Below are positions 7,959 through 15,001 of a DNA stretch of 36,270 bases, in pieces. Location of the stretch: NCBI GenBank assembly GCA_025357755.1, contig JANXOP010000341.1, positions 1-36,270 on the forward strand, read 5' to 3'. Made by a program: the position numbers and the translations under genes. Positions within the stretch are counted from its first letter, which is position 1, and each line of letters starts with the position of its first letter. Origin of the DNA: Kofleriaceae bacterium (lineage in GTDB: Bacteria; Myxococcota_A; Polyangia; Haliangiales; Haliangiaceae). The notes under the pieces were generated by a model. It ran no database searches, was not told the DNA's origin, and saw only the letters and a list, made by a program, of their open reading frames with translations.

Positions 7959-8101
7959 CCTATCCCCTTCTCGCCAGCGAGCGGACACCTTCTCGGAGGT
8001 GATCGCAGAGCCTTCGCATCGATTTCAGAACGGGTGCTCGTAGTCGCCGCGAGGTCCGGAAACGGCCAGCACGTGTGCCGCGTCGCGACTACGGTGCGCG
8101 C

Positions 8102-9499
8102 ATGACGGATGCGCTCTCACTCGCCCACCAGCATGCTCAGCGCTGGCTCGCAGGTTCTCCCCAGCGGCCCGTCGGCGCGACCGCGTCACTCGCGACCCTG
8201 CGCGAGCGAATCGCGGTGCCGCTCGCAGCACATGGACTCGATCCCTGTCGCGTCATCGAGGACCTCGTGAGCATGACCGAGGGCGGATTGCTCGGAACCG
8301 CGAGCGGAAGGTTCTTCGCGTGGGTGATCGGAGGCTCGCTCGAGTCGGCGCTCGCCGCGGACTGGCTTGTCTCGGCGTGGGATCAGAACGCGGCCCTGTA
8401 CGGGTGCGGTCCGGCGGTCTCCGTGGTCGAGGAAGTCGCGGGGACCTGGATCAAGCAGCTCCTCGGCTTGCCGGTCGAGGCATCCTTCGCGTTCACCACG
8501 GGGTGTCAGCTCGCGCATGTCACGTGCCTCGCTGCCGCGCGTCACCGCGTGCTCGCTCGCGTCGGGTGGGATGTGGAGGAAGAGGGGCTGGCGGGGGCAC
8601 CGCGTCTTCGCGTGCTCACGAGCGCGCTGCGCCACGCGTCCGTCGATCGTGCCGCGCGGTTCCTCGGCCTCGGTCAGCGCGCGCTCGAGGCGATCGCCAC
8701 GGATGATGCGGGTCGCATCACGCCGGCGATGCTGGACGCCGCCCTGCAGAGCTCGTCCGCTCCCACGATCGTCGTGCTCGATGCCGCGGACTTGAACATC
8801 GGCGCGGTCGATCCGTTCGCGACGCTCGTGCCGATCGCGCACGCGCACGGCGCTTGGGTTCACGTCGACGGAGCGTTCGGGTTGTTCGCGCGCGCGAGCC
8901 GGTCACGACGTCACCTGCTCGATGGCGTGGAGCGCGCCGACAGCTGGGCAACGGACGGCCACAAGTGGCTGAACGTTCCGTTCGATTGCGGTATCGCGGT
9001 GGTTCGCGACGCGGCGGCGCATCGAGCTGCGATGACCACGTCCGCGTCCTATATCGCGGCCGCGACGGACGCACGCGATCAGATCGACTGGACGCCAGAG
9101 TGGTCGCGGCGCGCGCGAGGCGTGACGGTCTACGCCGCGCTGCGCGAGCTCGGCAGCGGCGGCGTGGAGGACCTCGTCGATCGCTCGTGCACGCTGTGCG
9201 ACGCGCTCGTCACCGGCATTGGCGCGCTACCCGGTGCGGAAGTCGTGTGGAAGCCAACGCTGAACCAGGGCCTGGTGCGGTTCCTCGACCCGCGTGCGGA
9301 CGCGAGCGAGACGGACCACGATGCGAGGACGCGACACGTGCTGGACGCGATCAACGCGAGCGGGGTAGCGATGTTCTCACCGACCACGTGGCGCGGTCGC
9401 TTCGTCATGCGCGTGAGCGTCGTCAGCTGGCGCACCACGCAGCACGACATCGACCAGACCATCGCGGGAATCGCAGACGTGATGGGAAGGTTGGCGTGA
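8102..9499 (+). CDS. PLP-dependent group II amino-acid decarboxylase family protein
   Basis: A 465-residue cytoplasmic enzyme of the aromatic-amino-acid/glutamate decarboxylase family (PLP fold type I). Signature residues are Lys288 in DGHKWLNVPFDCG, which forms the Schiff base, and Asp256 in VHVDGAFG, which binds the pyridine nitrogen (DGA instead of the common DAA). The FTTGCQLAHVTCLAAARH segment holds the phosphate-binding loop. The C-terminal domain (about 350-465) ends with RFVMRVSVVSWRTT. The reaction would be decarboxylation of an L-amino acid (for example Trp, Tyr, DOPA or Asp); I cannot tell which. The ATG at 8102 is preferred over a weak in-frame start at 8075. The stop abuts the stop of the convergent J-domain gene with no gap. 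Confidence 0.92.
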   Translation: MTDALSLAHQHAQRWLAGSPQRPVGATASLATLRERIAVPLAAHGLDPCRVIEDLVSMTEGGLLGTASGRFFAWVIGGSLESALAADWLVSAWDQNAALYGCGPAVSVVEEVAGTWIKQLLGLPVEASFAFTTGCQLAHVTCLAAARHRVLARVGWDVEEEGLAGAPRLRVLTSALRHASVDRAARFLGLGQRALEAIATDDAGRITPAMLDAALQSSSAPTIVVLDAADLNIGAVDPFATLVPIAHAHGAWVHVDGAFGLFARASRSRRHLLDGVERADSWATDGHKWLNVPFDCGIAVVRDAAAHRAAMTTSASYIAAATDARDQIDWTPEWSRRARGVTVYAALRELGSGGVEDLVDRSCTLCDALVTGIGALPGAEVVWKPTLNQGLVRFLDPRADASETDHDARTRHVLDAINASGVAMFSPTTWRGRFVMRVSVVSWRTTQHDIDQTIAGIADVMGRLA

Positions 9500-10000
9500 T
9501 CACCGCCGGGAAATGCGCGCCACGAGCCGCTCGTACGCCTGGTGCAGCGCGCGAAACTCGTCGGCGTCACCGCCGTGATCGGGATGCGTCGCGAGGGCCC
9601 GCTGGCGAAACGCGGCCTTGACCGCTGCGAGGGTCGAGCCGGCCGGCAGACCGAGCAACTCCCACGCCGAGGCAGCCTTCGCGACCATCTTGACTGGCCG
9701 GTTCACGCGCGCCGTCGGCATCGGCGGTGGCCGCTCGCCGCGCAGCACGCGGGTCCACGCGCGCGCCCAGTACGGATCGATCATCACGAGATACCGGCCC
9801 GCCTGCTTTTCGGCCTCGGCGAGCGCGTCCTCCAGCGTCGCCGCCCCGCCGTTCGACGCGTCGGGCTTGCGGAACGGCTCCGCGAGCGGCGCGTTCGTCC
9901 ACCAGGCGGCCCAGAAGAACCGACGGCGCTGAGTCGCGGTGATCGACACGACCGCGCTCGTTACCGCCGTCACTCCGCCCTCGTGCAGGTCAACCAACAC
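9500..10000 (-). CDS. Protein with C-terminal J-domain (DnaJ-like)
   Basis: A 166-residue protein whose last 55 residues are a J-domain: AWELLGLPAGSTLAAVKAAFRQRALATHPDHGGD…FRALHQAYERL, with the HPD tripeptide at 139-141. The J-domain would stimulate a DnaK-type ATPase. The first 110 residues are unfamiliar: a short Thr/Val stretch, an aromatic patch RRRFFWAAWW, and an acidic helix EDALAEAEKQAGRYLVMIDPYWARAWTRVL. Placing the J-domain at the C-terminus is unlike classical DnaJ. The start is GTG at 10000 with no clear Shine-Dalgarno, so the true start may be internal. It lies between the two sHsp operons, which makes a chaperone link attractive, but that is inference from position. Confidence 0.85.
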   Translation of the reverse strand: MLVDLHEGGVTAVTSAVVSITATQRRRFFWAAWWTNAPLAEPFRKPDASNGGAATLEDALAEAEKQAGRYLVMIDPYWARAWTRVLRGERPPPMPTARVNRPVKMVAKAASAWELLGLPAGSTLAAVKAAFRQRALATHPDHGGDADEFRALHQAYERLVARISRR

Positions 10001-10036
10001 GCCGATGCCAACAACGCACCGCGGACCGTCATCGAG

Positions 10037-10257
10037 TCAGCGTAGAGGGTTCTTGGACCGACAACAACGCGTCTGCTCGAACGGGCACGATATCGACGTG
10101 AGAGCGGCCCGGCCCGAGCTGAGTTGCTCGACCTCTTTGGCTAGCGCGATGAGCTTTTCGTCTAGACTCGGCTCACTCGGAGGAGCTGCGCGGCGCGCCG
10201 ATCAGCGCGATCATCGCCAGTGCACCGCACGCTGCTCCCCGAGGCACGCCAGCAGCA
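10037..10257 (-). pseudogene. Possible frameshifted small exported protein
   Basis: On the minus strand a GTG at 10257 opens a signal-peptide-like frame (PRGAACGALAMIALIGAP) that stops after about 24 codons. The adjacent frame continues with a helix-like, normally biased stretch (LDEKLIALAKEVEQLSSG…) to a stop at 10037. A one-base shift near 10180 would join them into a protein of about 70 residues. No family recognised. The rest of 10001-10291 shows nothing else that I can support. This may be chance. Confidence 0.25.
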
Positions 10258-10291
10258 CCGCCGAGACCTGACCTGGTAGCATCTGAGAGAG

Positions 10292-11242
10292 ATGAAGGTC
10301 GCGGATCGCCCGGTAAATGAAACCCAGCGTCTGATGACCCTACGCGGTCTGAACATTCTCGACACCATCCCCGAAGAACGCTTCGACCGGATCACACGCC
10401 TCGCCAAGATGGTGTTTGGCGTGCCGATCGTGGTGATCAACCTGGTCGATTCCGAGCGTACGTGGGCGAAGTCGGTGCGCGGGCTCGAGCTAACCGATGC
10501 GCCACGTGACCTCTCGTTCTGCGGACACGTCATCAATGACGACGCCAGCCTCGTGATCACTGACGCGAGTGTCGACGAGCGGTTTCACGACAACCCCTAC
10601 GTCCGGCAGGATCCCTCGGTGCGGTTCTACGCCGGAGCTCCGCTGCACGCCGCCGACGGGCAACCCGTTGGCACCCTCTGCTTGCTCGATCGTCAGCCGC
10701 GCGAGCTAACTGCGGAGCAGCTTCGAGTTCTGCACGATCTCGCGACCATGGTCGAGGACGAGCTGACCAGTGTGCAGGTTGCCACCAGCGATCCATTGAC
10801 GGGCATTTCCAATCGCCGAGGCTTCGAGCTACTCACCGAAACCGCCCTGCCGTTGACGCGCAGACTCGGCGGAACGTCGATCCTGCTGCTGTTCGATCTC
10901 GATGGCTTCAAGCCGATCAATGACGTGCATGGACACGCGGTAGGTGACAGAGCACTGGTCGATTTCGCGAATTGTATGCTGAAGGCCTTTCGCAACGCAG
11001 ATGTGATCGCGCGCCTTGGTGGAGACGAGTTCTGCGTCCTCGGCGCTGCCACGGAAGCGCAAATCGCGGTACCGGTCGCTCGACTACGCGACCACCTCGC
11101 GCAATTGACGGATCGTCCCTACCGCCTCTCGTTTAGCGTCGGCGCCGCGACCTACGTGCCCGATCAGCACCGGACGATCGCAGAGCTCGTCGCGGCCGCC
11201 GATCGAGCGATGTTCGAGCAAAAGCGCAATCGCAAGCGCTGA
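10292..11242 (+). CDS. GAF-GGDEF diguanylate cyclase
   Basis: A 316-residue cytoplasmic enzyme expected to make cyclic di-GMP from two GTP. The GAF domain (about residues 18-155) shows VFGVPIVVINLVDSERTW, LSFCGHVI and VRFYAGAPLHAADGQPVGTLCLLD, the usual ligand-sensing GAF of this architecture. The GGDEF domain (about 160-316) has DPLTGISNRRGF, LLLFDLDGFKPINDVHGHAVGD and the intact active-site motif GGDEF. An RxxD inhibitory I-site (RNAD) lies exactly five residues before it, so feedback inhibition by c-di-GMP is expected. There is no membrane segment. The gene stands alone, with GAGAG just before the ATG. Its signal is unknown. Confidence 0.95.
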   Translation: MKVADRPVNETQRLMTLRGLNILDTIPEERFDRITRLAKMVFGVPIVVINLVDSERTWAKSVRGLELTDAPRDLSFCGHVINDDASLVITDASVDERFHDNPYVRQDPSVRFYAGAPLHAADGQPVGTLCLLDRQPRELTAEQLRVLHDLATMVEDELTSVQVATSDPLTGISNRRGFELLTETALPLTRRLGGTSILLLFDLDGFKPINDVHGHAVGDRALVDFANCMLKAFRNADVIARLGGDEFCVLGAATEAQIAVPVARLRDHLAQLTDRPYRLSFSVGAATYVPDQHRTIAELVAAADRAMFEQKRNRKR

Positions 11243-11327
11243 GTCACGATCCGGTTACGCACGTGCAACTACACGCATCACCTTTCGATCGCGCCAACCA
11301 TGTCGAACCCCGATCCGACGCTCGAGC

Positions 11328-12212
11328 ATGACCGAAGCACTGAACCCGAGCGGCGTGGTGTTGGTCACCGGGGCGACCGGCAACGTCGGGCGAGAAGTCG
11401 TGCGTGCACTGTTGGCGCGCGGAATCGGCGTGCGCGCTGCCAGTCGCGTTATGCCCGCCGTTGCCGTGCGCCCCGAACGTGACGTCACCTACGTGCGATT
11501 GGACTTCGAGGATCCAGCAACGTTCGATGCGGTCGATGGTGTGCGTGCGGTGTTCCTGGTTCGCCCGCCCGCGATCTCTGATACCAAACACACGCTCGTG
11601 CCATTCATCGTCGAAGCGAGGCGCCGCGGGGTCGAGCAGATCGTGTTCCTGTCGGTGGCCGGGGCCGAACACAACATCCTCGTTCCTCATCACGCGGTCG
11701 AACGGCATCTCGCGCCCTCGCGCGGCTGGACGCTCCTTCGACCGGGATTCTTCGCGCAGAACCTCGAAGATGCTTACCGGCAGGACATCATCGAGGATGG
11801 ACGCATCTACGTGCCCGCTGGTCGAGGACGGGTCGCGTTCGTGGACGTTCGCGACATCGGCGATCTAGCTGCCCGTATTCTCGGAGCTCCAGACCACCAC
11901 GATCGCGAGTCGTACACGCTCACGGGGCCAGAGTCGATCGGCTTCACGGAGACGGCGGCGCAGCTCAGTGAAGCGATCGGCAAGGTCGTGCGTTATCAAC
12001 CTGCGTCGATCATCGGCTATGTCGCCCATCTGCGAAGTCGCGGCTTGTCCTGGGCGCAGGCCGGCGTGCAGACCATCCTCCACGCAGGGCTTCGCCTTGG
12101 TCAGGCCGAGCACGTCGATCCCACACTCGCTCGGCTGCTCGGGCGACCCCCACGGACGATGCGCCAGTACGTTCATGACAGGCGCGAACTGTGGCTCCGC
12201 GGGCCGTCGTAA
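11328..12212 (+). CDS. NmrA-like NAD(P)-binding protein (atypical SDR)
   Basis: A 294-residue Rossmann-fold protein of the NmrA/atypical short-chain dehydrogenase group. The dinucleotide loop VTGATGNVGREVV (residues 13-25, GxxGxxG) is clear, followed by a basic residue (AASR) suited to NADP(H). Further signature parts are VRAVFLVRPP, VEQIVFLSVAGAE, WTLLRPGFFAQNL and the C-terminal YTLTGPESIGFTETAAQLSEAIG. The Tyr-x-x-x-Lys catalytic pair of classical SDRs is not present at the usual place, consistent with a redox-sensing or atypical reductase role. It is a single gene with no obvious operon partner. Confidence 0.9.
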   Translation: MTEALNPSGVVLVTGATGNVGREVVRALLARGIGVRAASRVMPAVAVRPERDVTYVRLDFEDPATFDAVDGVRAVFLVRPPAISDTKHTLVPFIVEARRRGVEQIVFLSVAGAEHNILVPHHAVERHLAPSRGWTLLRPGFFAQNLEDAYRQDIIEDGRIYVPAGRGRVAFVDVRDIGDLAARILGAPDHHDRESYTLTGPESIGFTETAAQLSEAIGKVVRYQPASIIGYVAHLRSRGLSWAQAGVQTILHAGLRLGQAEHVDPTLARLLGRPPRTMRQYVHDRRELWLRGPS

Positions 12213-12311
12213 ACGTCCGCCAAAACACACTCGGGTAGGTTGGCTCGCGGCGAATCGAGCGGTTCGGAGATCTTAACGAGCACCTCCGAGAGCGTGTGAC
12301 TTATTTGGTTG

Positions 12312-12953
12312 GTGAAGCTCGTCGCAATCGCGCTCGTGATCAGGCTCGGAGTGGCGAGCGCTGAGCCGATCGACCTTCCGGACGTGGCTGGACCCATCCC
12401 CGACTATGCCGCGCACGTCGAGATCGGTGTGGGCATCACCGCGGGCGTATTCGAAGCAGGGTCCACCGGGGACGTGGCAGTAGGTGCGGAGGCGCATGTC
12501 GGGCTCAGATTCGATCGCCTGTTGGGGTTGGTCCGCGGCGCCATCGTGACCCTGAGAGAGCCTGCGAAGAGTAAGTACGACCCGGAAGATGGGTACGCGC
12601 TGCGGGCGGGTGGGGACCTTCGATACAGCGTGTCGCAAGAGCGCGTGATCTCGACCTCCAAGTCAGGCCGCGAGACCGCAACGGTTCGCCGCGACCTGTG
12701 GATCGGGGGTGGCGCGGGATACGAATCGGTGCACTGGTCGCCTGAAGGACAACTCGTCCGACCCTACGTCAACCTTGCGATCGGCTACGAGGTCCTCGGC
12801 CGCACCGGCCACGCGGGTCACAGCTATGGCGCACTCGATCTCGCGCTCGAGATCATCGCGGCGAAGGCGCCGGTGAGCCGGACCGATCAAACGACGACCA
12901 ATGCAACCGACCACACCGTCATGTTCACGATGACGTTCTCGTTCGGGTCGTGA
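12312..12953 (+). CDS. Exported beta-rich protein, probable outer-membrane barrel
   Basis: A 213-residue protein with a signal peptide (MKLVAIALVIRLGVASA, cleavage before EP) and a body of alternating polar/hydrophobic strands (HVEIGVGITAGVFEAG, GAEAHVGLRFDRLLGLVRGAIVTL, RRDLWIGGGAGYESVHW, VNLAIGYEVLGR) ending in VMFTMTFSFGS. This is the pattern of a small 8-strand outer-membrane barrel. I recognise no named family. GTG at 12312 is preferred to the TTG one codon earlier. Little lies around it except LysR fragments downstream. Confidence 0.65.
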   Translation: MKLVAIALVIRLGVASAEPIDLPDVAGPIPDYAAHVEIGVGITAGVFEAGSTGDVAVGAEAHVGLRFDRLLGLVRGAIVTLREPAKSKYDPEDGYALRAGGDLRYSVSQERVISTSKSGRETATVRRDLWIGGGAGYESVHWSPEGQLVRPYVNLAIGYEVLGRTGHAGHSYGALDLALEIIAAKAPVSRTDQTTTNATDHTVMFTMTFSFGS

Positions 12954-12978
12954 CCAGCGCACGACGCGCACGTGCTGA

Positions 12979-13065
12979 CATCCGATGGCGCGCTATGGCG
13001 TCGCCCGCGGCGTGGCTGCCGGCACGCTCGTCGAGGTCCTCCCCGAGCTGACGCGCGCGCGAATG
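12979..13065 (+). pseudogene. LysR C-terminal fragment (plus strand)
   Basis: The frame after a stop at 12976 reads HPMARYGVARGVAAGTLVEVLPE, which resembles the end of a LysR effector domain (compare MARAAVAAGTLVRVLPGW in the intact gene at 4193). Only about 25 residues match before the sequence becomes unrelated. It is a remnant, facing a second LysR fragment on the other strand. Confidence 0.4.
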
Positions 13066-13089
13066 CGAAGCTCGGGGTCCCGAACGCCG

Positions 13090-13434
13090 TCACGCGAGCT
13101 CACCGAACACCTCCACGGCCCAGTCGATGAATGCGCGAAGCCGTTTGCTGACGTGGCGGTTCGGCGGATAGGCGAGGTGATACGCATACGGCGGCGGTTG
13201 GAAGCGGGCAAGGAGTGGTACGAGCTCGCCCCGCTCGACGGCCGGCTGGGCGAGAAATGCGAAGGTCTGGATCACGCCGCCGCCCGCGATTCTTGCCGCG
13301 AAGTGCGCGTTGCTCTCGTTGATCCCGATCACGTGGTGGACGTCGAGCTGGATCTGCCGCCCGCGTTCGATGAACCGCATCGGAAAGACACGCCCCATGC
13401 ATGACCACAGAAAGTTCACGATGCGATAGCCGTC
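13090..13434 (-). pseudogene. LysR-family regulator, C-terminal remnant
   Basis: About 115 codons on the minus strand encode the second half of a LysR effector-binding domain: GRVFPMRFIERGRQIQLDVHHV, then INESNAHFAARIAGGGVIQTFAF, then a C-terminus YPPNRHVSKRLRAFIDWAVEVF. The winged-helix domain and first half of the effector domain (about 180 residues) are missing: upstream of 13434 the homology stops abruptly. With the opposite-strand LysR piece at 12979 and the unrelated remnant at 13430, this 600-base stretch looks like a rearrangement scar. No function expected. Confidence 0.75.
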
Positions 13435-13576
13435 GTTCTTCCTCAGCGGAGCGCTCGACGATCTCAAGCAGTTCGCACCGAAGAATCTGAAGGGCGTCTT
13501 GCCGGGACTGATCGGTCAGCGCGAGCTCGAGGGGGCGAGGAATATTGTTTCGTGCGCCATGGTTTCTCCGCTGAGT
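13430..13576 (+). pseudogene. Gene remnant of unknown family
   Basis: After an in-frame stop at 13427 the plus strand reads a 48-codon segment (PSFFLSGALDDLKQFAPKN…, GLIGQRELEGARNIVSCAM) with natural amino-acid composition and no start codon, ending at 13576, 24 bases before the next gene. It looks like the C-terminal tail of a lost protein adjoining the LysR remnant. I do not recognise the family. Confidence 0.35.
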
Positions 13577-13600
13577 GGGCAATGACCCACGGAGGTTCCG

Positions 13601-13855
13601 ATGAGCAAACACATGGAGCTCAGGCATCTCGCTCGGGAGGTAAAGACCAGCCTCGAGCTAGCCCTTGCGGCGCTCGCCCCGAGCGACTTGGTCGATCGCC
13701 TCGCGACCGCGGCCGGGCTGCTCGACGCGATCACCGACATGGCGCTCGAAGACGCCTCGGTCCCACTCGTCACTCGCACCGTGGAGCGGGCGAACCAAGC
13801 GCTCGCGGCCTGGTACCAGTGGCGCACCGACCATCCCCCGAAAGCGACTGCATAG
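13601..13855 (+). CDS. Small helical protein upstream of stress operon copy 2
   Basis: An 84-residue, mostly helical protein (MSKHMELRHLAREVKTSLEL…, ERANQALAAWYQWRTDHPP) with no Cys, signal peptide or membrane segment. GGAGG seven bases before the ATG supports the start. No family recognised. Its stop is at the edge of the conserved promoter block of operon copy 2. The last ~12 codons resemble bases 1395-1428 in front of copy 1, where a one-base difference breaks the frame, so copy 1 probably once had this gene too. That suggests a functional link with the sHsp operon, perhaps regulatory; this is inference. Confidence 0.65.
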   Translation: MSKHMELRHLAREVKTSLELALAALAPSDLVDRLATAAGLLDAITDMALEDASVPLVTRTVERANQALAAWYQWRTDHPPKATA

Positions 13856-13856
13856 C

Positions 13857-13903
13857 CCTTGCGTCCGGCACGGTCCGGACCTACTCCAAAAAATCAAAGG
13901 AGG
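13857..13903 (+). promoter_or_regulatory. Putative promoter/operator of stress operon copy 2
   Basis: Counterpart of 1431-1476. CCTTGCGT is a possible -35, ACCTAC after a 14-base spacer a possible -10, and the palindrome GTCCGG-N6-CCGGAC (13863-13880) lies between them. A stronger Shine-Dalgarno (AAAGGAGG) ends the block. Differences from copy 1 spare both palindrome arms and fall in the spacer (CGCGGT versus CACGGT), the -10 region and the T-rich tail, which supports selection on the palindrome. Confidence 0.45.
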
Positions 13904-13911
13904 TGCCCACG

Positions 13912-13974
13912 ATGTCATCGAGGCCTTGCGAGCATCACCGCGATGATTACGAACTGAGACATCACGATCGTTAG
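13912..13974 (+). CDS. 20-residue micro-ORF (deletion scar, operon copy 2)
   Basis: An ATG eight bases after AAAGGAGG opens a 20-codon frame rich in His, Arg and Asp, with stop at 13972-13974. From GAGGCCTTGCG onward the DNA matches 2246-2280, the sequence at and after the stop codon of the zinc-ribbon gene in copy 1. So a deletion of roughly 760 bases placed the PDZ gene's ribosome-binding site in front of former intergenic DNA. The peptide could be translated, given its signal, and act as a leader; more likely it is a by-product. Confidence 0.4.
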   Translation: MSSRPCEHHRDDYELRHHDR

Positions 13975-13982
13975 ACAACATG

Positions 13983-13999
13983 CACCGCGGCAAGCGGTG
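13983..13999 (+). promoter_or_regulatory. Collapsed hairpin upstream of sHsp A' (copy 2)
   Basis: CACCGC and GCGGTG flank a five-base loop. They correspond to the outer ends of the 95-base hairpin at 2298-2392, and flanking bases match (TTAGA upstream, ACATCGAGGATCA downstream), so the centre was deleted here. A T5 run follows at 14006-14010 but is six bases away from the stem, which is poor for a terminator. It ends 30 bases before the sHsp A' start. Confidence 0.5.
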
Positions 14000-14029
14000 G
14001 CCCGATTTTTCAACATCGAGGATCACATC

Positions 14030-14485
14030 ATGCAGACCTTCCTCTGGAATCCATGGTCCATCTTCGACGAGCTCGAGCGCACGGTGTTCACGGCGGCGGG
14101 CTCGCGGGATTGGCCTGTTTTCGACATCGAAGACAACGACGACGCGACGACGCTGACCGCAGATTTACCCGGCATGACCGACGATGACATCGTGATCTCG
14201 ATCGCCGGCTCCACGCTCACCGTGCATGGCGAGCGCAAGGTGAAGGACGGGCACTACGTGACGCGTCGTCGCTTCACGGGCGCCTTCGAGAAGCAGTTCC
14301 GGCTGGGCGAAGGCTACGATCCCGACGACATCCAGGCGCGCATCTCGAACGGTGTCCTGACGATCACGCTCTCGAAGGCCGAGAAGGCGAAGCCTCGCCG
14401 GCTCAAGCTCGCGAGCGGCGTCGTCGAGAAGGTCAAGGGCTTGCTCTCCGGCGACAAGCAGAAAGATTCATCACCGGCGGCGTGA
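14030..14485 (+). CDS. Small heat-shock protein, Hsp20 family (A', copy 2)
   Basis: A 151-residue sHsp, paralogue of the gene at 2433 with the same length and about 24 substitutions. The alpha-crystallin domain (about residues 28-128) keeps TTLTADLPGM, LTVHGERK and ARISNGVLTITLSKAE. Most changes lie in the N-terminal arm and in the surface of the early strands (DIVISIAGST versus DIELTIAGSV), which could alter partner choice. An in-frame GTG at 13997 exists, but the ATG at 14030 has GAGGA upstream and aligns with the paralogue. A long hairpin separates it from the next gene. Confidence 0.94.
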   Translation: MQTFLWNPWSIFDELERTVFTAAGSRDWPVFDIEDNDDATTLTADLPGMTDDDIVISIAGSTLTVHGERKVKDGHYVTRRRFTGAFEKQFRLGEGYDPDDIQARISNGVLTITLSKAEKAKPRRLKLASGVVEKVKGLLSGDKQKDSSPAA

Positions 14486-14496
14486 CGCCACAACTG

Positions 14497-14588
14497 CACC
14501 GCGGGGGGCGGTCGCCCGATACGGCAGGTCCCACACCGATAGATTCATCGAGAACCTGGCCGTCCACCGGGCGTCGCTTCCCGCGGTG
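14497..14588 (+). promoter_or_regulatory. Long hairpin element between sHsp A' and receiver-like gene (copy 2)
   Basis: The left arm 14497-14518 pairs with 14568-14588: 15 pairs (starting CACCGCGGG), a bulged T at 14512, then six further pairs CGCCCG/CGGGCG. The loop is 49 bases. Compared with the element at 2298-2392, an A-T pair became G-U and two G-C pairs became G-U, so pairing was preserved while sequence changed. The loop also shares AGGTCC-ACACC and CTGGCCGT. It ends 20 bases before the receiver-like start, leaving the Shine-Dalgarno (ACGAGG) free. The corresponding gap in copy 1 (2889-2914) has no such element. Confidence 0.65.
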
Positions 14589-14608
14589 TTCCCCTTACGA
14601 GGCTGAAG

Positions 14609-14968
14609 ATGAAGAATCATTCGTCCACCAAGGGGCGACCGATCGCCCACATCGTCGTCGAGGATGCAGCGTGTCGCGCGGCGATCATCGAGACGCTCGA
14701 CCGTCGTGGATGGGAAGTCGTCGAGCAGCCGACCGGGTTGGCGGCGCGGGGCTGTAGCGGCCTGAGCATCGCGCGCGGGCTTCGCGACCTCGGCTCGAGG
14801 ATCCCGGTCGTCGTCGTCGCACGCGCAGCCGACGAGCTGCTGGCGAGGCGCGATGGCCCGCTCACGATTGTTGCCCCCGAGAACGTGACGCGGACCCTCG
14901 AGCTACTCAGCTCTCGACGAAGCGGTCTGCGAAAAAATCCATCGGTACTGAACAAGGCAACTGCCTGA
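14609..14968 (+). CDS. Truncated receiver-like protein, copy 2 (phosphoacceptor segment deleted)
   Basis: A 119-residue paralogue of the receiver-like protein at 2915. IAHIVVEDAACRAAIIETLDRRGWEVVEQPTGL matches residues 7-39 of that protein, then jumps straight to AARGCSGLSIARGLRDLG; 26 residues (40-65) including the phosphoacceptor Asp64 are missing through an in-frame 78-base deletion. The pocket has Glu-Asp here where copy 1 has Glu-His. Without strand 3 the fold would need rearranging, so this copy is either non-functional as a receiver or keeps a binding role only. The reading frame is otherwise intact, with ACGAGG before the start. The tail SSRRSGLRKNPSVLNKATA differs from copy 1. Confidence 0.65.
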   Translation: MKNHSSTKGRPIAHIVVEDAACRAAIIETLDRRGWEVVEQPTGLAARGCSGLSIARGLRDLGSRIPVVVVARAADELLARRDGPLTIVAPENVTRTLELLSSRRSGLRKNPSVLNKATA

Positions 14969-15001
14969 GGCCACGGCGCCTCTCTGAAGGAGCAAAGGAA
15001 A

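Noticed and set aside
13983..14010. Intrinsic terminator before sHsp A'
   Set aside because: The T5 run is six bases away from the stem and the site lies inside an operon leader.
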